This document shows positions 52,301 through 62,314 of a stretch of 64,000 bases of DNA, one piece after another. The stretch spans positions 1,488,001 to 1,552,000 of the forward strand of contig NZ_AHOO02000005.1 in the NCBI RefSeq assembly GCF_000244755.1, read 5' to 3'. Below the pieces are notes generated by a model. That model saw only the letters and a program-made list of their open reading frames with translations, had not been told where the DNA came from and did not search any database. Source of the stretch: Leptospira licerasiae serovar Varillal str. VAR 010. Lineage in GTDB: Bacteria > Spirochaetota > Leptospiria > Leptospirales > Leptospiraceae. Numbering within the stretch: position 1 is the stretch's first letter; each line of letters starts with the position of its first letter. The position numbers and the translations under genes are program-made.

Positions 52301-52451
52301 AAGTTGTGCGGCTGATGCCATCAGTTTCGGAAACACGAACGATAAAACTTCTACGGTATCCAAACTCAGTGCGGATCCTAGATCTTTCAGAGTTCTTGAG
52401 TATTTAAATGTCGGTCCCGCGGTCGCTTATCTGACCAGGGTAAGAGCTTAA
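49389..52451 (+). CDS. actB: Alternative complex III Fe-S/molybdopterin-like subunit ActB
   Basis: The 1020-residue protein has an N-terminal Tat-like signal (DRKTFLKLMGAGVAMTSLNC, about 50-70), a large domain related to molybdopterin oxidoreductases but without expected cofactor use, and a C-terminal ferredoxin domain from about residue 790. That domain has four Cys clusters: CTGCGSCVISC, CQQCDNAPCETVCP, CVGTRYCSNNCP and CNFCSSR followed by CQQSC. This is the fused B1-B2 form typical of ActB. It relays electrons from quinol to ActA. Confidence 0.94.
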   Translation: MDKKNFQKEKKAHWLSLELKDNEKETKDLARSEFFTSPDPVIARIKSGEFDRKTFLKLMGAGVAMTSLNCVRKPVEKIVPYVDLKTDEGNFDFVKHGQAYYYATAFNGTGYLVRSKDGRPLKLEGNDDHPVSQGALGASGQAAIFDLYDPDRAQGPAAISGGKVENIQWSALDSKVQEALSKNKGNTVIVTRPLDSPSTKAIIADFLKAVGGGQHLEISITSPEDAISKAQAASYGKALVPNYNFELANTILSIDCDFMGGWLSPEEHQKDFAKRRNLRDGAKDLNYFIAAESIPTMSGSNADLRLPIRPGDQSKLALAIAAGLGELGANTKDVTGTSTVESLASELGVTAEGIRKTAKALWSNKGRSLVVAGGLSASTKEAVDLQILVNFLNSTLDNDGKTVDYASPKKEGLADYSGNLNKLTEALKQTKVGVLFLYDTNLVYQAGDSWKDLLHRAALTVSIADRADETALASNYLASTTHFLESWGDSEGTKGIFSIQQPAIRPLFNTRSFEDSLIAFAGGSLGGEKSFYEYVKNSWTKKLGSKQKWEDLLRVGTTVRAKDRRKTASATRGFNKAALKKPASYPAGIRLALYETSSIGDGRAANNSLLQELPDPVTKVTWDNYVILSPGLAKEKGIQSNDVVSVKTTKGSIELPAQVQPGMHKDTIGIAVGYGRTAAGKVGNEVGKNAYVLAEDGVFSGISVTSLEKTGKTYKLACTQHHHVLSPGFGYEDRPLVQSTSLEEWKKNPASGVKESEIPKIKKDGKMVYATGANPVHEYPGYKWGMAIDLTACTGCGSCVISCQVENNIPVVGRDEVRVGREMHWLRIDRYYIGDPEKPEDLQIAHQPMLCQQCDNAPCETVCPVMATVHSSEGINDMVYNRCVGTRYCSNNCPYKVRRYNWAQHWYNETGAEKGSRTPRYLGLNPDVTVRGRGVMEKCNFCSSRIAEKKIQAKNEGRTLKDGELKTACQQSCAADAISFGNTNDKTSTVSKLSADPRSFRVLEYLNVGPAVAYLTRVRA

Positions 52452-52471
52452 TCCGGAGTAATTAAAGCGCT

Positions 52472-53844
<1,373 letters not shown>

Positions 53845-53845
<1 letters not shown>

Positions 53846-54396
53846 TGTATACTCCTAAGAAAGAACAGTTTCATACTTTCGAAGAAACAGAGCATGGAGT
53901 TTTCGGATTATTCGATACTCCTGCTCAGATCATAGATGCGGCTCAAAAAACAAAGGAGAAGGGTTACACCAACTTCGATTGTTTTACTCCGTATCCTGTA
54001 CACGGACTGGATGACGCAATGGGTCTTCCTCGATCCGGACTTCCTTGGGTGACTTTTTTCATGGGAATTTTTGGATGCACAGTCGGCTTTGGAATGCAGT
54101 ATTTAACTCATAAATACGACTGGCCGATCAATATTTCCGGAAAAAGTTTCAACGCTTGGTTTGCTTATATTCCAATCACATTCGAGTTTACAGTGTTCAT
54201 GGCTGGGCTTTCCACAGCTGCAGCTTTGTTCTTCCTGGCTAAACTTCCAAGAACCGGTCGTAAGGTTTTACATCCGGATATCACTACCGACAAATTTGCA
54301 CTTTGGATCCCTTCCAACTCAGCGAATTATTCAGAAGGTTCAGTGACCGACTTTATCAAAGGCCTCGGCTCTAAACATGTCGAGACGGTGAAATAG
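53845..54396 (+). CDS. actD: Alternative complex III membrane subunit ActD
   Basis: The 183-residue protein has a soluble N-terminus (FGLFDTPAQIIDAAQKTKEKGY) that is typical of ActD (DUF3341), two membrane helices (about 68-90 and 105-130) and a short C-terminal tail. It is a structural subunit of the complex. Its ATG overlaps the actC stop. Confidence 0.92.
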
Positions 54397-54406
54397 GAGA
54401 ATTTTG

Positions 54407-55003
54407 ATGATTTCACTGCAAAGAATTTTTGCTCTTTCTCTCGCAGGTTTGATACTTTGGAACTGCGAGTCTAAGACTCCTCCTATGGAGTACATGCCTG
54501 ATATGGCAGATTCTCCAGCAAGAGAAGCTCAGGAAGCGGACTCTAATTTTCCGAACAATACTTCCTTACGTCTTCCTCCTGCAGGGGCAGTTCCTCAGGG
54601 ATATTTCCCTTACGAGTATGCTGGTTGGACTCAAAGCTTGGACGCTCTTCCGAACAAAGGACTTGCAAATCCGATCAAAGGAGATCTGGCTACTCTTCAA
54701 AAAGGGGAGATCAAATACCAAACGTATTGTAGCCCTTGCCACGGTGTTAGAGGACAAGGAAACGGAACCGTAGTAGGTCCTGCTCCACGTTTGAATATGG
54801 CTCAATCTGACGGAAGCCCGATGGCTGCATTAACATCTGCAACCGCTAAAGGTTATTCCGATGGACAGATCTACCATATCATCACCGAAGGAAAAGGAGC
54901 TATGAAAAGTTATGCTTCTCAAGTTCCTTCCGAGGATCGTTGGAAAATCATATTATATGTTCGTAAATTACAAGAATACGACAACAGAACGGCTGGTAAA
55001 TAA
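54407..55003 (+). CDS. actE: Alternative complex III monoheme cytochrome lipoprotein ActE
   Basis: The ATG after aggaga gives a leader (LAGLILWNC) with a lipobox and about 198 residues. One heme site YCSPCHGVRGQGNG (about 104) and a Met-containing segment KGAMKSYASQVP, probably the axial ligand, define the class I cytochrome c domain. It passes electrons to the next carrier or oxidase. Its stop overlaps the actF ATG. Confidence 0.92.
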   Translation: MISLQRIFALSLAGLILWNCESKTPPMEYMPDMADSPAREAQEADSNFPNNTSLRLPPAGAVPQGYFPYEYAGWTQSLDALPNKGLANPIKGDLATLQKGEIKYQTYCSPCHGVRGQGNGTVVGPAPRLNMAQSDGSPMAALTSATAKGYSDGQIYHIITEGKGAMKSYASQVPSEDRWKIILYVRKLQEYDNRTAGK

Positions 55004-56226
55004 TGGAAGTTAAAGTAGAACAAAACTTAATCAACTTTAAGTTGGATTCCAAAACCAGAAACGCTCTGGTAGGAATGATCTTAATAGGATTAGCAAGCAT
55101 TGGTCTTGCGGCTTTCGGTCTTGGGCATCCGGAACTTCGTCATGAAGGCGGTCATTCCAATCCGGCTTGGTCCGCATACTTAGTAGGTGTATTCTTTATC
55201 TTAGGAATTACACTTGCAGGGATCTTCTTTACCTCTTTGGCACATATTACTGGCGCTCATTGGCCTGTAACTCTTCGCAGAATTTCCGAAACTTACGGAT
55301 TATTCGTCCCTGTTGCGGCGGTCCTTCTTCTTATCCTGATCGCGGGGGCTCATGATCTATACGAGTGGACTCACGCAGAAGCGGTAGAAGCCGACAAACT
55401 ACTTAAACACAAAAAACCACTCTTGAACATCGGATTTTTCTCCGTGATGGTGGTTGTTTTAGGAGCCGCTTGGTCTACATTCGGATATCTTTTCTACAAG
55501 AGATCCGTTTCGCAAGATACTGACAAAGACGTTAAACACACTCAGTTCAATGCAAAGTTAGCCGGAGGATATATCATATTCTTCGCACTTTCCTTCTCTT
55601 TAGTTTCCATCATGTTGGTAATGTCTCTTACCCCGCACTGGTTCTCCACCATGTTCGGAGTTTACTGCTTTGCAGGAGCGTATCAGGCAGGACTTTCTTC
55701 TTTCGTGATCATGGCGTATTACCTAAAGAAGAGAGGATTTTTAGGAAACTTGGTGAACGAAAACCATATCCATGACTTAGGAAAATTCATACTCGGTTTC
55801 ACAGTATTCTGGGCGTATGTTGGTTTCTCTCAGTTCATGTTGATCTGGTATGCTTCCATTCCGGAAGAAACTTTCTTTTATGAGCAAAGGCTGACTGGCG
55901 GATGGGAATATCTGACTTTAGCATTGCCTGCAATCAAGTTTGCAGTTCCTTTTATGCTCTTATTGAATCGTCCGAACAAAAGAGATATCGATTTCTTAAT
56001 GAAAGTTTCTCTTTGGGTCATCTTCACACAAGCTACTGAAATTTTCTGGCTGGTTTATCCTGCTAATTTCGTGGACTTCTCCTTTGGAGGATACCTTGTA
56101 TCGTTGGGATCCGTAGTAGGAGTGATCGGATTATTCGGTCTGGTAGTTCTGAAAAGATTGGAAAAAGCTCCTTTGATCCCTGTGGGAGATCCGAGATTGG
56201 AAGAAGCTTTACACCATCACCAATAA
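55003..56226 (+). CDS. actF: Alternative complex III membrane subunit ActF
   Basis: The 407-residue protein has about 10 membrane helices. Its first half has HITGAHWPVTLRRISETYG, and the second has FQxx-type FWAYVGFSQFMLIWYASIPEE and a C-terminal basic/His end (HHHQ). This matches ActF, an NrfD-related subunit without a quinol site of its own in known structures. It is the last canonical act gene, and a lipoprotein gene follows after 11 bp. Confidence 0.92.
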   Translation: MEVKVEQNLINFKLDSKTRNALVGMILIGLASIGLAAFGLGHPELRHEGGHSNPAWSAYLVGVFFILGITLAGIFFTSLAHITGAHWPVTLRRISETYGLFVPVAAVLLLILIAGAHDLYEWTHAEAVEADKLLKHKKPLLNIGFFSVMVVVLGAAWSTFGYLFYKRSVSQDTDKDVKHTQFNAKLAGGYIIFFALSFSLVSIMLVMSLTPHWFSTMFGVYCFAGAYQAGLSSFVIMAYYLKKRGFLGNLVNENHIHDLGKFILGFTVFWAYVGFSQFMLIWYASIPEETFFYEQRLTGGWEYLTLALPAIKFAVPFMLLLNRPNKRDIDFLMKVSLWVIFTQATEIFWLVYPANFVDFSFGGYLVSLGSVVGVIGLFGLVVLKRLEKAPLIPVGDPRLEEALHHHQ

Positions 56227-56237
56227 GGAAAAGGATC

Positions 56238-56762
56238 ATGAAAAAATTAGCATTAAATATTACGATCCTCGGAATTGCAGCTCTCGCTTTGGGAGCTTGC
56301 TCCAATACCGCTCAAGTCGTAGGGAATATTAATTGCCCTACATTAGAAAAAGATAAATTGGACCCTAAAGTTGGGATTCTTTCCGACGACCAGTCTAATC
56401 CTGTTCCTGTAGAATTCCTTCCTGTTGGAACTGTGGTAAAGGTGTATGATTACAGAAACCATTACTACATCGCGAAAAAATTGGTCCGCATCAAGACCGA
56501 GAAAAACGAAGGTTGGGTAGACCCGGCTTGTTTGGTAGTCGCTCAGAATCCTGACGATTCCGTTTTTAAATGGGGATATCGTTCCGATTATAAACCTTTC
56601 TTGAACAGAGAGGACAGAGACAGATACAATTATAAAAACGATCCTAATGCAGGACCTGATTCAAAAGGAAGATCTGCAGATGGATTCGAATATGATATCT
56701 ACAAGAACCTTCCAAAAGACAAGGTTCCTCTGGCAGATCTGGCACCTGAGCTGAAAAAGTAA
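56238..56762 (+). CDS. Lipoprotein encoded at the end of the act operon
   Basis: The 174-residue protein has a leader with lipobox LALGAC (Cys near 17) and a short domain with VPVEFLPVGTVVKVYDYRNHYYIAKKLVRIKTEKNEGWVDPACL split over strands, reminiscent of bacterial SH3 domains. The C-terminal half is charged. Because it is 11 bp after actF and before a strong terminator, it is probably part of the operon, perhaps as an assembly or accessory subunit. It resembles no ActA-F protein. Confidence 0.65.
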   Translation: MKKLALNITILGIAALALGACSNTAQVVGNINCPTLEKDKLDPKVGILSDDQSNPVPVEFLPVGTVVKVYDYRNHYYIAKKLVRIKTEKNEGWVDPACLVVAQNPDDSVFKWGYRSDYKPFLNREDRDRYNYKNDPNAGPDSKGRSADGFEYDIYKNLPKDKVPLADLAPELKK

Positions 56763-56801
56763 AAGAAGAACGTTCTTTTATCCGTTTCAAAATTCACAAA
56801 G

Positions 56802-56839
56802 CCCCCTCCGAATTTGATTCGTTGGGGGATTTTTTTTTT
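56802..56839 (+). terminator. Strong rho-independent terminator of the act operon
   Basis: ccccctccgaa (56802-56812) pairs with ttcgttggggg (56818-56828), two mismatches, around a 5-nt loop, and is followed by a run of nine T residues after one A. Confidence 0.9.
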
Positions 56840-56866
56840 GCAATATGAAAAGAAAGAGAAGATCCC

Positions 56867-57280
56867 ATGAATAATAAGATACTGATCAGAAAATTCGCTG
56901 CAGGTTTACTCCTTCTATTCTTTTCCTGTTCTATTATTTTTCATACGATTATCATATCGGGTGCGGTACCTTTTTCGATAGTTTGGGGAGGAAGGTTAGA
57001 AACATGGGAGCAGATGATCGTATTCGAATCAATTTCCATCCTTCTAAATTTTTTCTTTTTGATAGTGATTGCGCTTGATTCCAAGTATATCAAACTCCCT
57101 ATTCCGGCGCGGATCGTTCGGGTCGCAATTTGGATCATGTTTGCCGTCTTTTCCTTGAATACTCTAGGAAATATATTCTCATTGAATTCTACCGAAACGA
57201 CTGTGTTCACTCCGGTCACTTTAGTGATCGCTCTATGTTGCTTTACTTTGGCATTGATCCCTTCTAAAAAAGAAGTTTGA
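56867..57280 (+). CDS. Small four-helix membrane protein
   Basis: The 137-residue protein has four predicted membrane helices (about residues 10-30, 45-65, 78-98 and 108-130) with little else. No family is recognised. It starts with ATG after a gaaagagaagatcc sequence. Function unknown. Confidence 0.6.
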   Translation: MNNKILIRKFAAGLLLLFFSCSIIFHTIIISGAVPFSIVWGGRLETWEQMIVFESISILLNFFFLIVIALDSKYIKLPIPARIVRVAIWIMFAVFSLNTLGNIFSLNSTETTVFTPVTLVIALCCFTLALIPSKKEV

Positions 57281-57348
57281 GAATTTAATAGCAAAACGAA
57301 GTTCATTTTTTACTGGAATCTTGCCTAAAACTCGTTTAGGGTTTCCAA

Positions 57349-58161
57349 ATGCGTTTACTTGTCCTTTCTATCTTCTTTATATTTTTATCCAATTCCTGCG
57401 CTTCCAGATACTCTCTAACCCAAAGCGCCGATGTAGGAACTACTACAAAACAACCTACTAAAAAGTTCAGGATCGCGTATTTAGGATTTAATACGTTCAA
57501 ATCCACAAAATTAAAGAATCCGGATGGGACAGTTGACTTCGAGGCTCTTTCCGATCCATATTCCCGCACCATCAAAGAACCTATCGGAGGAAGTTTTCCT
57601 ATCCCAGGAGAGAATAAACCGAATGGAATTAGAAAGGACCTGTCTCAGGAGAAGGTTGCGAAATTCGTAAAATCTTTCTTGGAGGTAACGGGGCCGACAG
57701 GCATCAAAGAATTGGAAAAGTTCTTAGAGATCTTGAAAACTGGTGAGAATTATACGTATTCTTTCAAAAATCTTCCCTACGATTATTATATAATGGGATT
57801 ACATTATCCTGTTTTTGAAAAATCAAGGAATGTTGGTCTAAATTTTGTAACGATCTTCTCAAGTCTGTTTAGTGTAGCGACCTTAGGTCTTCTGCCTTCA
57901 TACGAGGCTTACTCTGCAAATACTAAAGTCTTAGTATATGATAAAAATTTAAATTTGATCAAAGAACTTGAATACGATAATAATTATTCCGTGTGGAGGG
58001 CATTATGGATCTCTCCGAATCCTAAGGAATGCGGGATAGGGAGTCTGGAATGTCTCGGAATGTTCAGCCCAACATTGGGGACGAATCCCCCTATGGTATT
58101 CGAAGCAAGTTCACCTAAGATCAGTTCCGATTTGAATGATTTTATAAATACTTTAAAGTAA
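57349..58161 (+). CDS. Putative lipoprotein of unknown function
   Basis: The 270-residue protein has a leader MRLLVLSIFFIFLSNSC with a lipobox. The mature part has no recognisable motif; a hydrophobic stretch (NFVTIFSSLFSVATLGLLPSY, about 165-185) might contact a membrane. A strong hairpin terminator follows its stop. Function unknown. Confidence 0.62.
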   Translation: MRLLVLSIFFIFLSNSCASRYSLTQSADVGTTTKQPTKKFRIAYLGFNTFKSTKLKNPDGTVDFEALSDPYSRTIKEPIGGSFPIPGENKPNGIRKDLSQEKVAKFVKSFLEVTGPTGIKELEKFLEILKTGENYTYSFKNLPYDYYIMGLHYPVFEKSRNVGLNFVTIFSSLFSVATLGLLPSYEAYSANTKVLVYDKNLNLIKELEYDNNYSVWRALWISPNPKECGIGSLECLGMFSPTLGTNPPMVFEASSPKISSDLNDFINTLK

Positions 58162-58167
58162 GAAAAG

Positions 58168-58193
58168 AATCCCGGGGTGAGTTCCCCGGGATT
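58168..58193. terminator. Bidirectional hairpin terminator
   Basis: aatcccgggg (58168-58177) and ccccgggatt (58184-58193) form a perfect 10-bp stem with a 6-nt loop between two convergent genes. Confidence 0.88.
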
Positions 58194-58198
58194 AGAAG

Positions 58199-58498
58199 CT
58201 ATTTAGCGAGAAGGGATGCAAGTAGACTTTTTTTATCGATAGGGGATTCGAAAATAGAAACGGAACAAACTTTATAATTAGCGGCCGAAGGACAACTTGA
58301 CGTTCCTCCGATCTTACAGCCTGATCTCTCACATTTTTTACGACTATCGGAAGTATCCGAGCCCGAATAACTGCAATAATCCCTACAATTGGAATTAGAA
58401 CCTGAACCGCAGATATAACATCCATCCGCATAGAGACCAAGTTTAGAATGAGCCGAAAGGATAAGTATGAGAAGCTGGGCGATAAGTAGATTTTTCAT
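58199..58498 (-). CDS. Small exported Cys-rich protein
   Basis: The 99-residue protein has a signal peptide (about 1-22, AHSKLGLYA) and eight Cys in the following 50 residues (GCYIC, NCRDYC, KKCERSGC, SCP, VCS). The pattern suggests disulfide bonds or metal binding. Family not recognised. It is a second small Cys-rich secreted protein in the window, unlike the lipoprotein at 38643 in sequence. Confidence 0.58.
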   Translation of the reverse strand: MKNLLIAQLLILILSAHSKLGLYADGCYICGSGSNSNCRDYCSYSGSDTSDSRKKCERSGCKIGGTSSCPSAANYKVCSVSIFESPIDKKSLLASLLAK

Positions 58499-58869
58499 AT
58501 ACTTCCCGAATTAAAAATTTAATTAATAATTTATTTCCAAATTTAAGTTAGTCAATCGATTAATTTCGAGAAATATATTCTTTAAGTAAGATTAGTTCTT
58601 AGCAAAATTATAAAAGTTAGATCATGGGAACCTAACTAAAATTCATTTTTTCGCGGATTTTCCCACTCTTTTCAAGCACTCCCTATATCGAGGGATACGT
58701 TAACCGGACCCTCTGTCCTCTAACGGATAAAACTTGGTAAAATTTTTTTTTCCAAAAGAAGGCGATTTTACCTAAAAAAATCGAAAACGGAAGACATTCC
58801 AAGGATAAATTGTGAGTCGGTTAATTCGGAAAGAATCAATTCGCTTATTAAGTGAAGTATAGTCGGATT
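58499..58869 (+). promoter_or_regulatory. Long leader with candidate RNA structures
   Basis: This 350-bp gap has no gene. Near its 3' half, CGTTA (58698-58702) pairs with TAACG (58721-58725) and inside it GGAC pairs with GTCC, forming a compact two-helix hairpin. Further on ggtaaaat (58736-58743) pairs with attttacc (58765-58772). These could be a leader RNA or terminator-antiterminator pair for the downstream PilZ-like gene. Confidence 0.4.
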
Positions 58870-60015
58870 ATGCAATATTTTGAAAAGAATTCCAGAGCTT
58901 TAGATTATATCGTTTCCAAAGATCAGAAAAAGCACGTTATTCTGAAATATCTCTTAGACCAGGAACTTTCTCTTAAGATCTATCCTTTTGATCAAAAGGC
59001 AATTATCAAAAAGTATTTAGAAGAGGATGAAAAAATCCTGATCCGTATGCCTGAGGACTGGGAAGAGGCTGCTGAAAAGAAGGTCTCCTTGTTCAAGATA
59101 CTTGCTAAGTATATAGAAATTGACTGCCAATTTCTTCAAAAAGTCGAGAAGGGGCTCTACCTTCTGAAGGTAGAAAGACTCGCAATTGCTAAATTGAATC
59201 GGGAAAGTGCAAGGGTCCAAGTTACAAACGGTAAAGCGGTCGTTACAAACTTAATCACTCCTAAAACGGTGATCGATGCGAATATGTTCAATATTCCGAC
59301 TTTGATAAAAGTGAATTTAGAGGATTACAAGAACCGTCTCAAAAAGAATAGCACTGATAATATAGTAATCGAGACTTTTAAGCCCGGTTTGGATAGGAAG
59401 TTCGAGATCGTAAAACGCACTCAGAGATCTTTATTGTTGGAAGATGCACAAAATATTAATTCTTACTCTGGATCAGGACCTGATCGTTTAGATTATTCCA
59501 AAGATATTGATGATGATATAGGGAGTGTCATACGCAAATTTAAGGATCAAAAAATTGTTTCTGAGCTCATACGTCCTATCATTTACAAAAACCATTCCGA
59601 CCAATCTATCCCTATAGGCTATATCTGGATTCAGAGTAAGGATAAAAAACTTACTTCGGATTATTTAGAAGAACTGGGAAAACTTTCTGATGAGGTTGTA
59701 GGGCGGATCAAGGAATCGAATACGATCAAAACTACGGAAAAATTCAGGGTTTTAGACGCTTCTCCAAAAGGGCTTAAGGTGAAGATCCATGATCCTAATT
59801 TGATAGATACCTTACCTAAACAGGAGGGTTTTATATTGGATGTTTTGTTCAAAATGCAGGCCCCTTTAACCGTTTCTGCAGCCATCAGATGGTGGGGAAA
59901 GGACGAGGATGGGCATTTGACTATGGGCTTGGAGTTTAAGAGTAAATCCGATCATCCGGGAGAAAGGGATAAATATATTAAGAATTTAGAATTGATGCAA
60001 AAGGGCGTTCTTTAA
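58870..60015 (+). CDS. DUF1577-like protein with C-terminal PilZ-like domain
   Basis: From the ATG the product has 381 residues; a GTG at 58852 would add six. It is soluble and charged. The last 110 residues (KFRVLDASPKGLKVKI, ILDVLFKMQAPLTVSAAIRWWGKDEDGHLTMGLEF) have the beta pattern of PilZ domains, while the N-terminal part resembles Leptospira DUF1577 proteins. The RxxxR and DxSxxG c-di-GMP motifs are incomplete: DASPKG is seen, but the Arg pair is not clear. c-di-GMP binding is therefore uncertain. Confidence 0.68.
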   Translation: MQYFEKNSRALDYIVSKDQKKHVILKYLLDQELSLKIYPFDQKAIIKKYLEEDEKILIRMPEDWEEAAEKKVSLFKILAKYIEIDCQFLQKVEKGLYLLKVERLAIAKLNRESARVQVTNGKAVVTNLITPKTVIDANMFNIPTLIKVNLEDYKNRLKKNSTDNIVIETFKPGLDRKFEIVKRTQRSLLLEDAQNINSYSGSGPDRLDYSKDIDDDIGSVIRKFKDQKIVSELIRPIIYKNHSDQSIPIGYIWIQSKDKKLTSDYLEELGKLSDEVVGRIKESNTIKTTEKFRVLDASPKGLKVKIHDPNLIDTLPKQEGFILDVLFKMQAPLTVSAAIRWWGKDEDGHLTMGLEFKSKSDHPGERDKYIKNLELMQKGVL

Positions 60016-60016
60016 C

Positions 60017-62314
60017 TTAAAAATCGAATTTTCCCTGGGGATCTATTAGGGAATCAAAATCCTTAAAAGAAGCGAATTCCGCCCAGACTTCTCTAAAAAC
60101 CCCTACTAACATTTTTCTATAATATTCTTTATCGAAACCTGTCTTTTTGATCTTGTTCGGATAGAGTTGTAATTCTTCTTCCGGCATGTACCTTCTATCC
60201 TTAGTTTTTGATTTTTGGTTCAATACTAAGTATTTTATTTTTTCTCCCGCTTGCACATCCATTCCAAAATTTTTAAGTTTCATCATAGAAAGCGCTGTGG
60301 CCCCCATCACTTCGTATTCTTCCAATTCCCTGGAACTGGATTTGAGAAGTAACAGATCTTCGGGGGAGATTCGATTTTGCCGGATCATGGAATCGTATGT
60401 GTGATAAATGGATAAAATTTCGGCTTCCGACTCTTTTAGATCCTGGATCGTAACTTTGGTTTTCATCCATTCTAACATTTCACTTTGTGCACTTGTGATA
60501 AAGTGGGGAAGGTCCTTTCTTCTGGCTCCTATCCCTCTGCATTTCAATTTTCCGGATTGGAATCTTCCCATATATCTATTAGCGACGGGCATTTCAGAAT
60601 CTTGGCTGGAAGGTGGAAAAAGTAGCCAAGTATAGATCCCATCTACTTCCATTCTGATCCCTGTGCGTTTTTGTATTTCTAAACACAAGGAGTCCAGTTC
60701 GGATGCGCTTAAGGGAGAAGAATTATGGTTTTTAATAAATATACTGTCGGTGATCGCATGGATGAACTCGTAACCGAATTCTTCTGCAGTTTCTTTTGCG
60801 AGTAGTAGTTTTTCTCTTCCGAATGCATTTACACTCTCATGGCTTTCCAATCTTCCGAATTTTGCATTTCTATAACCTAAGTATCCGAATGAAGTGACCA
60901 ACATCCATTTTAAGCTGGCTTGTTTCGCTTCATAGTTCGCCAATTGTTTTCCGGAAGTGACTTTGGATCTTTTTTTGTAATATGCTCTTCTTTCCAGCAC
61001 ATGTTCCAAGGCTTCTGAAACGACTCCTTTACGTTTATTGCAGATACGATATCCTATATCCGGCGCCTTAGGAACAGTTTCGTCGTTAGCACAACATAGG
61101 CAGTTTACACATTCCGGAGAGATATTATGCATTGCCATGATACTCGGATACATCTGAGCAAAATCCAATTGAGCAACATTCTCCGCTGTTTTCCCTTCAC
61201 TGACATTCGGTTGGAAAACCAAACCACCTTTGTCCGCTTCCAATAATTGGAGAGCGGTTTTAGGAGCTTCTACTGCACTCTTTTGCCAAGGCACTAAGTA
61301 ACCTCTTCGCAATGCCACGTCCGTTTCTATATAAGTGAGCGCCTTGCCTGTGGATGCTCTTGCCATTTTTTGCATAGGAAGTCTGGATAATCTTGCAAGT
61401 TCCACAACTCCCATTAGGTCGGCTTCCTTATACACAAAACTGTTTTTAGAATCTATATGCCATCTTCCGAATAAAGGATAAGAGGGTGCACGAAATACTA
61501 TATTTCCATATGTAAAATAACTGGTTCCTTTGGTGCTGATATTTCTTCGGATGGGAGTTGTTCTATCTCTATCCAATGCAGGAAGAAATCCTTGTCTCTG
61601 TGATTGGTAGAACAAATAGGGCAGAATGACCTGATCTCCGTATTTGGTCAGAAGAATGTCCGGATCTTCTTCCCTTAAAAGTATATCTAGTTTTTCTAAT
61701 AATATTCTTGGATTTGTTCCGGACAATTCATGGTAATCTGTGTCCGTTCTGACTATTAAAGGATTGTTTTCTATATTGATCCTATGGCTTTTTTTGAGAT
61801 CCAAATACATGATCTTGAATTTAGGGACCTCGTAATCCATTTCGGAGGGAGAGTCTTCGGTCCTGACATTTACGACCCTTTTTGCTCCTGGATCCTCGGT
61901 ATAATCGATCTCCATTTTACATAATGGGAATAGACCTTTTTGGAACATATAACTAGTGGGAAGATCCAGGTCCGAATGATAAATCTCGAATTTTCCATAC
62001 AGAGCATATAATTTGCGGCTGATCTTAGGGAGGATAGAAGGTTTGGTGATGATTATTTTTAGGACCGGAACTGTTTTATTTTCGTAGAATAGGTTTCTAT
62101 TTTCGTAAACTGGAATATCTACGATGGCATCCAGCTCGAAAAGACGTTTTACTAATTTTTTAAGTAGATCGGTTTCTCCTCTTGCATATATGACCGGGTT
62201 AAATTTATCCAAGAAAAGTTGAGACTCTCCTTCTTCATTTTTTAGCCAAAGATATACTATGTCCTCCGCATGATAAACGTCGAACAAATATCCTTTCGCT
62301 GTTTTGAGATTCAT
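60017..62314 (-). CDS. Family-B DNA polymerase with altered exonuclease and motif C
   Basis: The 765-residue protein has motif A DFAQMYPSIM (about 384-393), a Cys cluster CVNCLCC...C (about 402-425), motif B KQASLKWMLVTSFGYLG (about 464-480) and motif C HAITDSIFI (about 519-527), where family B usually has YGDTDS. The first Asp is thus Ile and only the second remains. The exonuclease motif I reads YLDLKK rather than DIE. The protein may be a weak, error-prone or non-catalytic polymerase. Its ATG overlaps the stop of the 86-residue gene (ATGA). Confidence 0.88.
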   Translation of the reverse strand: MNLKTAKGYLFDVYHAEDIVYLWLKNEEGESQLFLDKFNPVIYARGETDLLKKLVKRLFELDAIVDIPVYENRNLFYENKTVPVLKIIITKPSILPKISRKLYALYGKFEIYHSDLDLPTSYMFQKGLFPLCKMEIDYTEDPGAKRVVNVRTEDSPSEMDYEVPKFKIMYLDLKKSHRINIENNPLIVRTDTDYHELSGTNPRILLEKLDILLREEDPDILLTKYGDQVILPYLFYQSQRQGFLPALDRDRTTPIRRNISTKGTSYFTYGNIVFRAPSYPLFGRWHIDSKNSFVYKEADLMGVVELARLSRLPMQKMARASTGKALTYIETDVALRRGYLVPWQKSAVEAPKTALQLLEADKGGLVFQPNVSEGKTAENVAQLDFAQMYPSIMAMHNISPECVNCLCCANDETVPKAPDIGYRICNKRKGVVSEALEHVLERRAYYKKRSKVTSGKQLANYEAKQASLKWMLVTSFGYLGYRNAKFGRLESHESVNAFGREKLLLAKETAEEFGYEFIHAITDSIFIKNHNSSPLSASELDSLCLEIQKRTGIRMEVDGIYTWLLFPPSSQDSEMPVANRYMGRFQSGKLKCRGIGARRKDLPHFITSAQSEMLEWMKTKVTIQDLKESEAEILSIYHTYDSMIRQNRISPEDLLLLKSSSRELEEYEVMGATALSMMKLKNFGMDVQAGEKIKYLVLNQKSKTKDRRYMPEEELQLYPNKIKKTGFDKEYYRKMLVGVFREVWAEFASFKDFDSLIDPQGKFDF

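Noticed and set aside
51912..52301. Long antisense frame opposite the ferredoxin part of actB
   Set aside because: It is a shadow of the strongly conserved actB coding sequence, has no ribosome site and gives a protein without domain features.
56941..57306. 121-codon minus-strand frame opposite the small membrane protein
   Set aside because: It has no ribosome site, lies mostly inside the plus-strand gene, and the plus-strand frame encodes regular membrane helices.
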